Shown piece by piece: positions 36,425-46,659 of a stretch of DNA of 64,000 nucleotides. A model generated the notes under the pieces. That model did not search any database. It had not been told where the DNA came from and worked only from the letters and a program-made list of their open reading frames with translations. This DNA comes from JARBAU01 sp040414675 (lineage in GTDB: Archaea > Thermoproteota > Nitrososphaeria > Nitrososphaerales > Nitrososphaeraceae). The position numbers were made by a program, and so were the translations under genes. Position 1 is the first letter of the stretch, and every line of letters starts with the position of its first letter. The stretch lies in contig JBEDUN010000007.1 of the NCBI GenBank assembly GCA_040414675.1, positions 75,659-139,658 of the forward strand. Direction: 5' to 3'.

Positions 36425-37825
36425 TTATTTATTTATCACATAAAAATCATAAACAGGGTTTGTACGTTTGTTTGCTGAATTCTTTTTTAGACCATATTCA
36501 ATTATTGCAAAAAAAGCTGGAAACGTTTCGATCAGGCCAAGAATCGGGCAAAGTACGAGGGTCTGGAAATGCATTATGAACTTCCTGCTGAATTTTATTT
36601 TAGAATATCGTAAGTTCAAAAATAATCCAAATTGGTATGAAAAAAGCCATACAATTGATGACATAAAAATTAAAGACGCTATAGCCGCTTCGTAGTATGA
36701 ACCTCCAACCCATAGGTGCAGAAACGATTCACTATAAAATACATCCATTGTCTTGCTAACTGTGCTATTTATCAATTCAGTATTGACCCCTCCCACACTC
36801 CAACCACCAGCCAAAATTGTAATTATGAGGGGTAAGTGCATCAGTCCAGTGAGTACAATAGATGTTATTCCAGCCGCGAATCCAAGAAAATATGTTGTCA
36901 GTTTATAGATAACTTTGAGCTTGTGGACTCTGGAAAATTCATCGATGTTCTGGAGACTACCAACTACCCATCTCCGCCTTTGCATGAAATGGTCTTTTAT
37001 ATTTAGAGGTGGTTGTTCTAATAATATGCCACCGTGCCAGCCTAACGATTCTGCACCGTATTTCTGGTATACCTTGTATCCAAATAGTTGGTCTTCTGCT
37101 AGCGTAGGTCCAAAATCCCATCCTATCGAATCTTCAATATCTGCCCTAACCAGTAAATTACTGCCATGCATATGTAATGGAGGTGTTTTGATGATTGAAC
37201 CATTTGTCATTTGAGATACGCAATCATAGCAAGAGAATGGCCTTACCGATTCTGCAAGTGCTGTCAAGAGATTTGCAGATTCAAATTTTAGCGGATAAAA
37301 TATGGGGCCCTCTGCAGCGACTCCTGCACCTTCTCTGATATATTTCAAGAGTGAGAGGACAGTTTGAGATGTAAGAAAGCTTTCATCGTCCATATGAAAT
37401 ATCCAGTAGTCTTTGGTGTTCTCTAAGGATTCTCGGCGATGATTAACTCCAAATTGAAGTGCTCTGCCTTTCTTAATTGCCGAAGTCTTGAATGATTTGT
37501 CTACAAAGACGACTTCACATTTTCTTTTACTTAAAACTTGGATGTCTCTAATATCGTCCGTAACGACAGAAATCCTATAATTTGAATAATTAATCTGAGA
37601 ACATGAATCGATAATTGAACTCAAACCGCGTAGTACAACTGGGGTATTGGTGGCCGACCTTGTTGTGATTTGAAAAATTATTGCGGGGTCATTATGAATT
37701 CTAACTGGGTCCTTATGTATGAAGATTTGGTAATTCGTGAAGCATCTCACGATTGCAATAAACGCAATAGGAATATTCAACAGCCAGATAACAGTCAAAA
37801 TATCCATTATCAAGCTCTGTACCAT
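36425..37825 (-). CDS. Membrane glycosyltransferase, family 2 (egghead-like)
   Basis: A 466-residue processive-type GT2. A membrane helix at about 7-27, then the catalytic domain with VTDD (about 88-91), HMDDES (DxD motif, about 143-148), AEDQLFG (catalytic acid, about 243-249) and QRRRWVVGS (about 283-291), then four or five membrane helices (about 306-450). The Q-x-x-RW motif and flanking helices match enzymes that extend or export polysaccharide or glycolipid, such as the beta-mannosyltransferase-like egghead group. It may act in surface glycan synthesis. It stands alone, with a tRNA gene downstream and TFB divergent. Confidence 0.88.
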   Translation of the reverse strand: MVQSLIMDILTVIWLLNIPIAFIAIVRCFTNYQIFIHKDPVRIHNDPAIIFQITTRSATNTPVVLRGLSSIIDSCSQINYSNYRISVVTDDIRDIQVLSKRKCEVVFVDKSFKTSAIKKGRALQFGVNHRRESLENTKDYWIFHMDDESFLTSQTVLSLLKYIREGAGVAAEGPIFYPLKFESANLLTALAESVRPFSCYDCVSQMTNGSIIKTPPLHMHGSNLLVRADIEDSIGWDFGPTLAEDQLFGYKVYQKYGAESLGWHGGILLEQPPLNIKDHFMQRRRWVVGSLQNIDEFSRVHKLKVIYKLTTYFLGFAAGITSIVLTGLMHLPLIITILAGGWSVGGVNTELINSTVSKTMDVFYSESFLHLWVGGSYYEAAIASLIFMSSIVWLFSYQFGLFLNLRYSKIKFSRKFIMHFQTLVLCPILGLIETFPAFFAIIEYGLKKNSANKRTNPVYDFYVINK

Positions 37826-38049
37826 AAAAGATTGTGACTTTGACTCAATATGAATACACTCTTTCTAGAAAATGACAATTTGCAACAAACAAGGCCTATT
37901 TGTAATATTAGAATATCTAATATAAAACCATATTTCATATCTGAAAATACCATAATAGCCACAGAATTACTCGAAATTCTCATTTCTAGAAAAACTATGG
38001 ATAAAAATCCAAACTGCCTCTTCATTTGATGGAGCCTGTTAACGATTAG

Positions 38050-38976
38050 ATGCCTTCAGAGAGCAAGTTAAATAATGCCAATGATGCCACTTATTGTGAT
38101 CAATGTAAAAGTTACACGGTTATTTTTGATATGGTCTCCAGCGAATATGTTTGCAGCTCCTGCGGTTGTGTCGCAAATGATAAATTTTTTAATAACGAAA
38201 GTGGGGCTACATTTAATGCACAATCAGGGTTTAGTGACAGGTCCAGAACTGGATTACCAGAATCGTTAGCAATACATCATAAGGGCCTCTCAACATTGAT
38301 AGGATTAGGTGATACTGATGCTCGAGGTAAGGCTCTAGAACCCTCACAAAGATTGAAAATGCAGCGATTACGAACTTGGAATAATAGATCTCAGCTAAAC
38401 GATTCCATTTCTCGAAATTTAGAAAAAGCATTGAAATTTCTTAATAATTTTGGAGACAAACTATACTTGAGTCAGGCTGTTATGGAAAGCGCTGCATATA
38501 TATATAGAAAGGCTGCTGTCAAAAAATTGGCAAAAGGCAGATCAACTTTGGGCTTGGTGGGAGCAGCATTGTATGCAGCCTGTAGAGAAACTGCGACCCC
38601 GAAAACGATATCTGACGTAGCTGCTGTCTGCAACTTGTCCAGCAAAGATGTCATGTCGCATTACAAGCTTATACTTAAAGAGCTTTCGTTACAAATGCCA
38701 GTTCTTCACGGACCTGATTATGTAACTCTAATTTCGAATAGGTTGAATTTAAGCGAAAGAACCAAAAGGGAAGCCTTGAAGGTTTATTCGGAAGTTCAAC
38801 AGAACCGGATATCTATTGGAAAAAATCCGAGAGCTTTAGCAGGTGCAGTAATATACCTTGCATCACAGAATTGTAATGAATTTCTCAGACAGGTCGAAAT
38901 TTGTCAAGTGGCCGATATTTCTACAGTATCATTACGAAAACGATGCAAGGAAATTAAATCTACACTCTCTATTTAG
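38050..38976 (+). CDS. tfb: Transcription initiation factor TFB
   Basis: A 308-residue TFIIB: zinc ribbon CDQC (16-19) and CSSC (about 35-38), a B-finger/linker (about 45-110), and two cyclin repeats (about 120-205 and 215-305; GRSTLGLVGAALYAACRE and KNPRALAGAVIYLASQ are the matching helices). It bridges TBP, DNA and RNA polymerase. Thaumarchaea carry several TFBs, and this could be a specialised one because the neighbours are unrelated. Confidence 0.97.
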   Translation: MPSESKLNNANDATYCDQCKSYTVIFDMVSSEYVCSSCGCVANDKFFNNESGATFNAQSGFSDRSRTGLPESLAIHHKGLSTLIGLGDTDARGKALEPSQRLKMQRLRTWNNRSQLNDSISRNLEKALKFLNNFGDKLYLSQAVMESAAYIYRKAAVKKLAKGRSTLGLVGAALYAACRETATPKTISDVAAVCNLSSKDVMSHYKLILKELSLQMPVLHGPDYVTLISNRLNLSERTKREALKVYSEVQQNRISIGKNPRALAGAVIYLASQNCNEFLRQVEICQVADISTVSLRKRCKEIKSTLSI

Positions 38977-39249
38977 TACCTTCATGATAGTTAACATTAT
39001 TTCTGTAGTTAGATAGCTTGATTATATACTAGTATAAAAATCCTTGACGACTTTGACAATTTCATTATTCTCTGCTACGATTGCAGTTATGTATTGTACA
39101 CAATTCAGCACGCAGCAGTTGGATGAAGATGAGGTCATCATACATGATCTACAAGAATTTGTACGGATACCGCGCTAAAACTGAGATGTAAGTTCGGGAA
39201 TTCTTGTCCGGAACTAAAACAAAGATACTATCCAACAAACTTCTCTATA

Positions 39250-40188
39250 TTAGAGTATGTCCACATTTTCTGCTAGATCATAGCCATCTCTTATTGAACG
39301 TAATTGCTTACCAGAAATCAAGATATAACCTATATCAAATTTTGGGTACGCTTCTTTACATGAAAATAAAGTTAGAACTCTGCCTTCGTGGTCTAGTTTG
39401 AATCCGTGACATGGTTCATGTCCCCTAACAATCACTTTGGTATTGGATATGCTTAACCATTTTTCAGAGATACTTGAACTGAAGTGTTTGCCCAGGCCTC
39501 TCCTCGAAAACTCCCATTCTTTCTTATCTGGTATAAATGTTCGGGGATCGTTCCATAATATTTCTTCGAATGATTCACTAAATGGACCATCTTTAGAAAT
39601 AAGAACATCCAATTTACCTTCAATCTTGTTCACTCTAGTTGGCACCCCACCGTGAACAAGGAGCAATGTTCCTTGAATAATTACTATTAGATATAGCATA
39701 TGGAAGAGTTCGATTACCTTAGTCTGATAAATTTCCATCCCAAATCGTTTACCAAACCTCTCAATCATTCTCTTGGGTAAATCGTGGGAAGAAATCGGAA
39801 ACTCATTAGGAGCTTCATGATTTCCGCGCATAAGTATGACGGATTGAGGATGTCGGATCTTTAGACAACTTATTGTATATAATAACTCGATTGACGCCGA
39901 TCCCCTATCCACATAATCTCCCAAAAAGATAATTTTATTATTCTGATTTATGACAAATTCTTCGATTTTAATTTTTTCAAATATCTTTAGTAAAGCTCTT
40001 AAATCACCATGTAGGTCACCAATTATAACAAGCTTTTCCGGAATTTCTAGTTCTACAATTTTATTAGCTATTTTTCCTCCAGTTGCTCGTCCAGTATCTT
40101 GCTCTTCCCGTAAAATCTGGATCACAGCATCTAAGGCATGCACAAAGCCGGATACTGTCGGTTTTGAGATTTCTGGATCATCTATCAA
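39250..40188 (-). CDS. PPP-family serine/threonine protein phosphatase
   Basis: A metallophosphatase of 312 residues with the complete PP1/PP2A signature: GDLHGDL (about 58-64), GDYVDRG (about 90-96), RGNHEAP (about 120-126), LLVHGG (about 178-183) and VRGHEPCHGF near residue 255. These residues bind the two metals and carry out phosphoester hydrolysis. Eukaryotic-like PPP enzymes occur in several archaea; the kinase partner is not visible here. Confidence 0.95.
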   Translation of the reverse strand: MIDDPEISKPTVSGFVHALDAVIQILREEQDTGRATGGKIANKIVELEIPEKLVIIGDLHGDLRALLKIFEKIKIEEFVINQNNKIIFLGDYVDRGSASIELLYTISCLKIRHPQSVILMRGNHEAPNEFPISSHDLPKRMIERFGKRFGMEIYQTKVIELFHMLYLIVIIQGTLLLVHGGVPTRVNKIEGKLDVLISKDGPFSESFEEILWNDPRTFIPDKKEWEFSRRGLGKHFSSSISEKWLSISNTKVIVRGHEPCHGFKLDHEGRVLTLFSCKEAYPKFDIGYILISGKQLRSIRDGYDLAENVDIL

Positions 40189-40250
40189 ATTTATTTAGTT
40201 ACTTCGATCATGTTATGCAGTATGTAATTTATAAAAATAATTCTAAATAT

Positions 40251-41015
40251 TCACAAATAAGATGCGATGAATAGAACCATTGTCGAGGCCATAGTACAAA
40301 CCCACACGATCTTATTCCAGTCAAAAATTTTCTGTCCATCCAAAACTCCGAAGGGTAACAAATTAAACATCGCTATCCATGCATTAAATGAAGCTCCAAT
40401 GTACATATAGGAACTATAAGGAAATAAATAGCTTAATATCAAGAATCCAAAACCCATAACCAAATTAGTAATAGGACCGATCAAAGCAACCCTTCCGAAT
40501 CTATTTTTGTCAGAAAGACCCACCATGACTGCTCCAGGCGCTATGAATTTAAATGGCATAATTGGTAATGCAGAAATCGCCGTAATTATTAGACCATATA
40601 ACTGCGCACGAAACTCTGCCCAGCTACCATAATATTGGGCTAAAAATTTGTGGGCTAACTCATGAATAAGAAAAGCGCTCACAAAAATTGCAAGAAACTG
40701 CCAAGAAATGTATCTGTAGTGATTGAAGGATAATCCAACAGCCATTACAAGAAGCGTAGCAATAGATAGATGTAATAATTCAGTTTTGGAGCTTTTTATC
40801 TTCGCTGCCCTTGCCAGTGATCTTAGAAATGATGTATTTCTGGAGTTTCCAACAAAATCATCTTGCATCATAATTTTTCTTTTTTCTATGTATTGATTAA
40901 CAAAAGGACATGAGTGGTTTACAGGAATCCTATGCAGATGACAAAACCATTCGTCACAATAGGTACACTTGAAAGGGATGCTTTCATCGTAACCACATGT
41001 ATAACAGCTCTTCAA
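40251..41015 (-). CDS. Site-2-type membrane metalloprotease with AN1 zinc finger
   Basis: A 254-residue protein. Residues 4-36 form an exact AN1 finger pattern, C-x2-C-x9-C-x2-C-x4-C-x2-H-x5-H-x-C (C4, C7, C17, C20, C25, H28, H34, C36). Four to six membrane helices follow, with HELAH (118-122) as the M50 zinc site and NLLPFGVLDG near 213 as the second metal-binding motif. M50 enzymes cleave within the membrane, often releasing a regulator. AN1 fingers bind ubiquitin-like proteins in eukaryotes, so the finger may select substrates. Confidence 0.92.
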   Translation of the reverse strand: MKSCYTCGYDESIPFKCTYCDEWFCHLHRIPVNHSCPFVNQYIEKRKIMMQDDFVGNSRNTSFLRSLARAAKIKSSKTELLHLSIATLLVMAVGLSFNHYRYISWQFLAIFVSAFLIHELAHKFLAQYYGSWAEFRAQLYGLIITAISALPIMPFKFIAPGAVMVGLSDKNRFGRVALIGPITNLVMGFGFLILSYLFPYSSYMYIGASFNAWIAMFNLLPFGVLDGQKIFDWNKIVWVCTMASTMVLFIASYL

Positions 41016-41531
41016 TGTTATTAGTTGCCGTATATACTTTTGCGATAAGGTAATATCAACCTTTTATCTTTCCAATGCGGTGAAATCGGAAATAAATCGA
41101 ATTAGAATCACTTGTTCGAATTGAAACTATCATAAGTGAATCAATATGAATCACATAAGCCTGGATTTCATGAAATCATCGCCTAACTTTAGATCCACGA
41201 GACAAGATCATCTAGCATGCCTTATGTTCATCAGCCAACAAATAAACTTGGCTATTATGATTCCAATTTTCATTCGTAACTATCGATATTTTTTACTTAT
41301 AAAATCATTGATATTAGTCAAATCTAAATCTCTTCAACTTTGGTAACTTTTGAATATTCGAGGAAATGCCAAGCCAGTCCTACCCCCGGGTGGTCGCAAA
41401 ATGCTAAGTAGATAGTGACTTTACAATTTAGGCGATCATTTCAATGATGCTAGTTTACAATAAATGGTTTCAATATAAATTTAGCTTAGCATTATCAATG
41501 AGATTAGTTTTTGTATTAATCTGGCTACCAC
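41016..41531. other. Gene-free stretch of about 515 bases
   Basis: Between two minus-strand genes. A short plus-strand frame (41146-41346) has no protein-like features. A G/C-rich patch at 41376-41396 (agtcctacccccgggtggtcg) stands out against the AT background and may be a small RNA element; I cannot classify it. Confidence 0.35.
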
Positions 41532-42692
41532 TTAACCCACAAAATAGAATCCTATAGCTATTATTATAAATACGCAAGTCAGCATGACTCCTTCAAACCA
41601 ATTGCTCTTGCCATCGTGCGCGATCCAATTCAAGATTATTACAGCTAATAATAATGAAATCAATTCGAAAGTTGTAAAAACCAGTGTAAAAGGATGATGA
41701 CTGATCATTCCGATTATTACTAATATTGGAGCAACAAACAACGCAACTTGGGTTCCAGATCCGGAGGCAATACCAATGGATAAATCAAGTTTGTTTTTTG
41801 TAGCTAGAATCAGAGCACTACCATGTTCCGCAGCGTTCCCGATTATACCTACAATAATTGCCCCGATAAATACTTCACCAAATCCAAATTCTTTGGCTGC
41901 TATTGATACTGTTCCAACGAGTATTTCACTTGTTATTACGACTCCTAAAATGCTGAAGAAAAGTATTATGAAACACTTTTTTTTGCTCCACATAGTAGAT
42001 TGTTGGTTCTTAGTAGAACTTCCTTTTGGATTTCTCCCTTGGATTTCTAACTCAACAACTTCGTGATTCTGAGTGAATAAATGCTTGTGGGTAACAAATG
42101 TAAATATTATGCCTGCAATGTAAACCGCCAATAGAATAAAAGCCACAGACTCGCTTAAGACTTGTATTTTTTGTCCGTTAGAACCGACATCTGTAGTAGA
42201 ATTTAAAGAGGTTGCAGATAATATTGTTGGAATGATGAGTCCTATTATCGCTATAAACAGCATCGAAGTTTGCATGCCCGTATTTTCCTTGTTGAATGTT
42301 TGTTCCTTGTACTTGAAACCTCCGGCAATCAGGCTTAATCCAAGGATTAATAGGATGTTCCCCAAAATTGATCCTGTTATTGATGCCTTAACTAACGTGA
42401 AAAGACCGGCGTTCATAGCAGATGTTGCGATAATTAGCTCCGGCGCGTTGCCAAAAGTTACGTTAAGTAGTGCGCCAGCAGTAGCACCAAAATGTAAGCC
42501 TAGATGTTCAGTGGAATCTCCGATCATCTTCGCCAACGGGACCAGGGCAATGCAAGCAAATACAAAAGTTACATAATGGTCACTATGTGTTAGTTCAGAT
42601 ATTAATGCAGCTGGTATGAATAAGAGTAGAATGTACATCACCCAATGCTTCCTTGGTTTTAAGTGTCCAGCCAAGAACAATCCTGATACCAC
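41532..42692 (-). CDS. Cation/proton antiporter of the CaCA family
   Basis: A 386-residue membrane antiporter with two inverted alpha repeats: GNAPELIIAT (about 81-90) in the first and GNAAEHGSAL (about 282-291) in the second, each with the ion-binding glutamate. About eleven membrane helices. The layout is that of ChaA/VCX1-type exchangers that expel calcium or sodium in exchange for protons. The central loop (about 215-235) is charged and cytoplasmic. Confidence 0.93.
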   Translation of the reverse strand: MVSGLFLAGHLKPRKHWVMYILLLFIPAALISELTHSDHYVTFVFACIALVPLAKMIGDSTEHLGLHFGATAGALLNVTFGNAPELIIATSAMNAGLFTLVKASITGSILGNILLILGLSLIAGGFKYKEQTFNKENTGMQTSMLFIAIIGLIIPTILSATSLNSTTDVGSNGQKIQVLSESVAFILLAVYIAGIIFTFVTHKHLFTQNHEVVELEIQGRNPKGSSTKNQQSTMWSKKKCFIILFFSILGVVITSEILVGTVSIAAKEFGFGEVFIGAIIVGIIGNAAEHGSALILATKNKLDLSIGIASGSGTQVALFVAPILVIIGMISHHPFTLVFTTFELISLLLAVIILNWIAHDGKSNWFEGVMLTCVFIIIAIGFYFVG

Positions 42693-42985
42693 GGTCGCTT
42701 GCCTTGTATTATGACTGTGATTTATTAGTCTTTACGGCTCATTGAAAACCATGTTTGCAGTTATACGTATTTGATCTTACTAATTAATTGGTGGCCTTAA
42801 GAAATCATCTTGAATTAACTAATTTTCTGTAATGGACAGAAGGTGACTTCTACAGGGATGTATGAAATAGATCAGACCTCACTGACCAAAAATGGCACAA
42901 CAACTGTACTAAACGTAGCGATTGTTAATCAAAACACTACTGGCAGCTACCGGCAGTTACGTTACGAGCTTCCGGGAAAGCCGAA

Positions 42986-43165
42986 CTACGAAGATTTAAT
43001 CAGTCCTTTTAGTCTCTCCTTAAACTCTGGAGTAACATCCTCGGGCTTCATTCCGTGTTCCTTCATCGCGTGTTCGCCTCCGTTTTTGAAGATCTCTTCT
43101 TCAGTCTCACCGTTTACAACATAATCACAATCAAACCCAGCTTCGCGACATGATAATGTCTTCAT
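42986..43165 (-). CDS. DUF1059 family small protein
   Basis: Fifty-nine residues. KTLSCREAGFDCDYVVNG at the start and GGEHAMKEHG near 30-39 match the DUF1059 pattern, including its two cysteines. Function is unknown; these proteins are often stress-associated. ATG at 43168 is an equivalent start. A plus-strand frame over the same bases is an antisense shadow. Confidence 0.85.
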   Translation of the reverse strand: MKTLSCREAGFDCDYVVNGETEEEIFKNGGEHAMKEHGMKPEDVTPEFKERLKGLIKSS

Positions 43166-43168
43166 CAA

Positions 43169-43661
43169 TTAATAAATCTCTTTATACTATATAATTACGT
43201 TTCTTGAATGAACTTAACAAGACATAAATACAAAACCAAAGGGTATGAATATATTGACTAATCTTTGTCTTATATCTGCTACCGTTTATTTTGATTGCAG
43301 ATTCACAATTAATCCTTAATCATAAAAGTCGGGAACTGGTTAATATCGTGATGGACGGAATTGCTTGACATGTAGTGTCACTTCATACAAGGACTTGCAA
43401 AAAGTGCTTTTTACTCCGAATTACTAAATAGGGATTAAGCTATATGAAAAAGATTCCATCTAATAGTGAAAATATTGATTCGGGTTAACTTATTACAAGA
43501 GAACAGATAGATCGGACTATTTTCTAATTTAGTTTAATGAACAAATTTGAGTTAGGTCTAGTCATTCATAGAAGGACCTTATTTGCAAAAAATGAGTCTG
43601 CTGGAATGCCAATTGAAAAAGCGATACGAAGATAAACCCATGAATATTAGCTTTATTTCGA
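43169..43661. other. Gene-free stretch
   Basis: About 490 bases without a credible gene on either strand. A minus-strand frame (43562-43792) overlaps the end of the receiver gene and is a shadow. Confidence 0.4.
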
Positions 43662-44078
43662 TTATGCAGAATCAAGAATCTCATTAATCCTCTCAAGGAT
43701 TTCGTCATTTTCAATTGGCTTTTGTACATAGTACCGCTGTCCAGTTTTAGGAAAGACTTCCTTCTTGAATGCATCATAGTCATGCAGTTCACTTAGGGCG
43801 GTCAAAAAGCATACTTTGATATTTTCATCAATCTTCTTTAATTGTCTGTAGAGCTCGAATCCATTCATTTGTGGCATTTTGATATCTAAAATCAAAAGAT
43901 TGTAAGCATTTATCTCAAAATTTTTTATTGCCTGGCGTGGCTCTGTGTATGTATCTACTTTAAAGTTGTTTCTTTCAAGCACAGTTCTTAATGTAATTAC
44001 AATATCTGGTTCATCATCTACAACTAGAATCGATCCTCTCTTATTGACATTTGACAAATCCCCTTCACGTGTCGTCAT
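43662..44078 (-). CDS. Single-domain response regulator
   Basis: A receiver domain of 138 residues without output domain: acidic pocket VDDEPD (about 20-25), phospho-acceptor Asp in LLILDIKMP (about 60-68), Thr/Ser switch in CFLTALSE (about 88-95) and Lys in YYVQKPIEND (about 118-127). It would be phosphorylated by a sensor kinase encoded elsewhere. Confidence 0.93.
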   Translation of the reverse strand: MTTREGDLSNVNKRGSILVVDDEPDIVITLRTVLERNNFKVDTYTEPRQAIKNFEINAYNLLILDIKMPQMNGFELYRQLKKIDENIKVCFLTALSELHDYDAFKKEVFPKTGQRYYVQKPIENDEILERINEILDSA

Positions 44079-44276
44079 TTTCTACGGTAATTATATCATC
44101 AAATAATATAGGCTTATTGCCTCTTGCAATGACTGCATCCTTATTTGAACTGCGATTCTTAGTAGATTTGAAATCTATGGGTTTATGGTAACACCTTGCA
44201 CAAGTGTAATAAGTAATTTTTCGAAATCCACCGCGTAGGTTCAGATGATCTTTTGAAGTAATTGGACTGAGAACAT

Positions 44277-46589
44277 CTAATTTTGACCAATAACTCTGTT
44301 TGTAGTACCGTTTATTACGGTAATTGCGTTTGCATCCTGGCTTGTGACATACACAAGGTTGTCGTTCGGGTTTACAGCTATGTGACTCGCGAAATCAAAA
44401 TCATCGGCCAGATTAGGGTCACCAATAAAAACAGTTTCAATGGGGCGATTTGCGGTTGCATCAACAACCGTCACGGTGTTGGAACCTACATTACTCACGT
44501 ATAACACATTTGTTCGTTGATTAAACGCTTCACCATGTGGTTGACTACCTGAGCTAATTGATGCAATTATTGTTCCCAGATCCTTGGACCCGTTTATTAT
44601 TGAAACAGTCCCATCGTCCTGATTTGCAACGTAGATCAAATTCAAAACCTCATTGACAACTATGTCTGCGGGAGAATTCCCAACATTAATTGTCTTTATT
44701 ACCTTGTACGTGTTGCCATCAATAACTGATACAGTGTTATCATCAGCATTGGTAAAATATACTAAGTTGGTTCGCGTGTTGATCGCTGCTTCTTCAGGTG
44801 ATTTCCCAACATTAATTGTCTTTATTACCTTGTACGTGTTGCCATCAATAACTGATACAGTGTTATCATCCTCGTTACTCACGTACGCCATATTCGTTTT
44901 TGGATTGACCACTACACTGTGCGGAGAATTGCCAGTAGGGACTTGTGCAATAACTCTATTTGTTCTACCATCTATAATTGATACTATACTTGAGTTAATA
45001 TCAGTAGTTCCCCAATTGGTAACATATATCTTATTTGTGATAGGATTAACAGCTACAACATGAGGATAAGTACCTACAGGGATATTTCTATATACTACAC
45101 TTCGAGTAGTACCGTTTAGAACCGAAATACTGTCAGATTCTTGATTGGTCACATAAATCAAATCGGTAGTACAATCCACTGCAATTCCATGAGGCGCAAC
45201 GCCAACTAAAATTCCAGGCAGTGTAGTTCCAGGCTGTCTTATTTGACTAGGAATAATCTTTCCAGTTACTAAAATCTTATGTTGATTGGCTGGTGTTACA
45301 GATTCAAGGTTTTTTAGAGTGCTATACTCGATTTTCAGAACACTAACTACATCAGCATCCTCATTAGTGACATAGACTTTATTTGTTTCAGGATTGACTG
45401 CAATGTATGTTGCTAGGTTATAAACTTGAGGTAAGCTAGTAAAATTTTCAGAGACTAAATCAACTTTGGCTAAAACCTGAAAATATTCAGCTGACCCTTC
45501 CAAAATTGAGACACTGTATGAGCCAGAATTTGCTACAAATATGGTCCCTTTAATTGGATCGACAGCTATTCCCTCTGGTGACTTGCCTACATACAGAGTT
45601 TTTATTACTTTATTAGTTCCACCATTTATCACGGATACTGACATTGAATCCGTCACCGTTGTTATGACCCCGTCGATCGGGAAACCTCGATTAGTGACAA
45701 ATATCTCATCAGTTTTAGGATTAATACCTACACTGTACGGAGAATGACCTACAGGAATATTCGTAACTACTGTGTTCGATCTTCCATCTATAACAGATGT
45801 AGTATTGGAGTCCTTATTTGCGACGTAGATTTTATTAGTAAATGGGTTAATTCCTAGTGCCGATGGAGAATCACCAACCGTAAGCATCTTTAGTATATTG
45901 TATGTTTCTCCATCTATTATGGTTACGGAGTGCGTGAGTGAGCTAATTACGTAGATCAGGTTTGTAATTGGATTAATGCCTATGCTGGTCGGTGAAAGCC
46001 CTGCTGTGAAATTGGTTTTAACTTGATTCGTTTGTCCATCGATAACTGAAACGCTATTCAGACGTTCATTGGTTACAAATATGAGATTTCTTGCAAGATC
46101 GATTGCGAGACCAGCTGGTGATCTGCCGACCTTGATAGTGGTTTTAACTTGATCCATATTCTTGCCATCAAGCACAGATATTGTATTTGATATATAATTA
46201 GCAACATAAATTGTATTTGTGATGGGATTTACGATAACGCTTCTAGGTTCGCTGCCAACCTTTATGCCTGCTAGTGTTGAACCTTCTGTTGTAGTATTCG
46301 CTGAATGTTCTTGTCGATTATTTTCAGTTTGAATGTTCGCAAACGAATAATGGTTTGCTGACGAGTTTCCGTTAGGCACATGATTACCTAAAGCCATAAT
46401 CTCTGTCTCGAAAGAACAAAAATAGGATACAAGACTTGTCAGCAAGATAATTGACATAACTATCGACGAATGAGGAAAGCATATCTCATGGAACTTCTCG
46501 CACATCTGGTAAAAATCTTGATAGTACATATCGCTTATAATCCGTATCGATCTATTGACTCGCTGAGAGTTCCATTTGCTGCTAGACAA
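44277..46589 (-). CDS. Large secreted YVTN beta-propeller protein
   Basis: A 770-residue surface protein. After an N-terminal hydrophobic segment (about 44-62), it is built of about fourteen repeats of roughly 42-46 residues, each with the core IYVTNxxSNTVSVIDGxT and VGxSPxGIAVNP. Two repeats near 44.65-44.86 kb share almost identical DNA over about 60 bases, a sign of recent duplication or conversion. Such seven-bladed propellers are common in archaeal S-layer-associated proteins and may bind surface ligands. The start is TTG or one of several internal ATGs (46529, 46505 or later); a TATA box at about 46637-46646 fits the long form. Confidence 0.88.
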   Translation of the reverse strand: MSSSKWNSQRVNRSIRIISDMYYQDFYQMCEKFHEICFPHSSIVMSIILLTSLVSYFCSFETEIMALGNHVPNGNSSANHYSFANIQTENNRQEHSANTTTEGSTLAGIKVGSEPRSVIVNPITNTIYVANYISNTISVLDGKNMDQVKTTIKVGRSPAGLAIDLARNLIFVTNERLNSVSVIDGQTNQVKTNFTAGLSPTSIGINPITNLIYVISSLTHSVTIIDGETYNILKMLTVGDSPSALGINPFTNKIYVANKDSNTTSVIDGRSNTVVTNIPVGHSPYSVGINPKTDEIFVTNRGFPIDGVITTVTDSMSVSVINGGTNKVIKTLYVGKSPEGIAVDPIKGTIFVANSGSYSVSILEGSAEYFQVLAKVDLVSENFTSLPQVYNLATYIAVNPETNKVYVTNEDADVVSVLKIEYSTLKNLESVTPANQHKILVTGKIIPSQIRQPGTTLPGILVGVAPHGIAVDCTTDLIYVTNQESDSISVLNGTTRSVVYRNIPVGTYPHVVAVNPITNKIYVTNWGTTDINSSIVSIIDGRTNRVIAQVPTGNSPHSVVVNPKTNMAYVSNEDDNTVSVIDGNTYKVIKTINVGKSPEEAAINTRTNLVYFTNADDNTVSVIDGNTYKVIKTINVGNSPADIVVNEVLNLIYVANQDDGTVSIINGSKDLGTIIASISSGSQPHGEAFNQRTNVLYVSNVGSNTVTVVDATANRPIETVFIGDPNLADDFDFASHIAVNPNDNLVYVTSQDANAITVINGTTNRVIGQN

Positions 46590-46659
46590 GATAACGATGC
46601 CTTGATCTCAGGTGTACTTCATACCAGATTCACATTTTATAGAGTAAAACTAAATCCGG

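Noticed and set aside
37810..38025. 71-codon minus-strand frame before the glycosyltransferase
   Set aside because: Overlaps the glycosyltransferase start and the TFB promoter region; no pattern.
42843..43124. 93-codon plus-strand frame
   Set aside because: Antisense to the DUF1059 gene, which has a clear family match.
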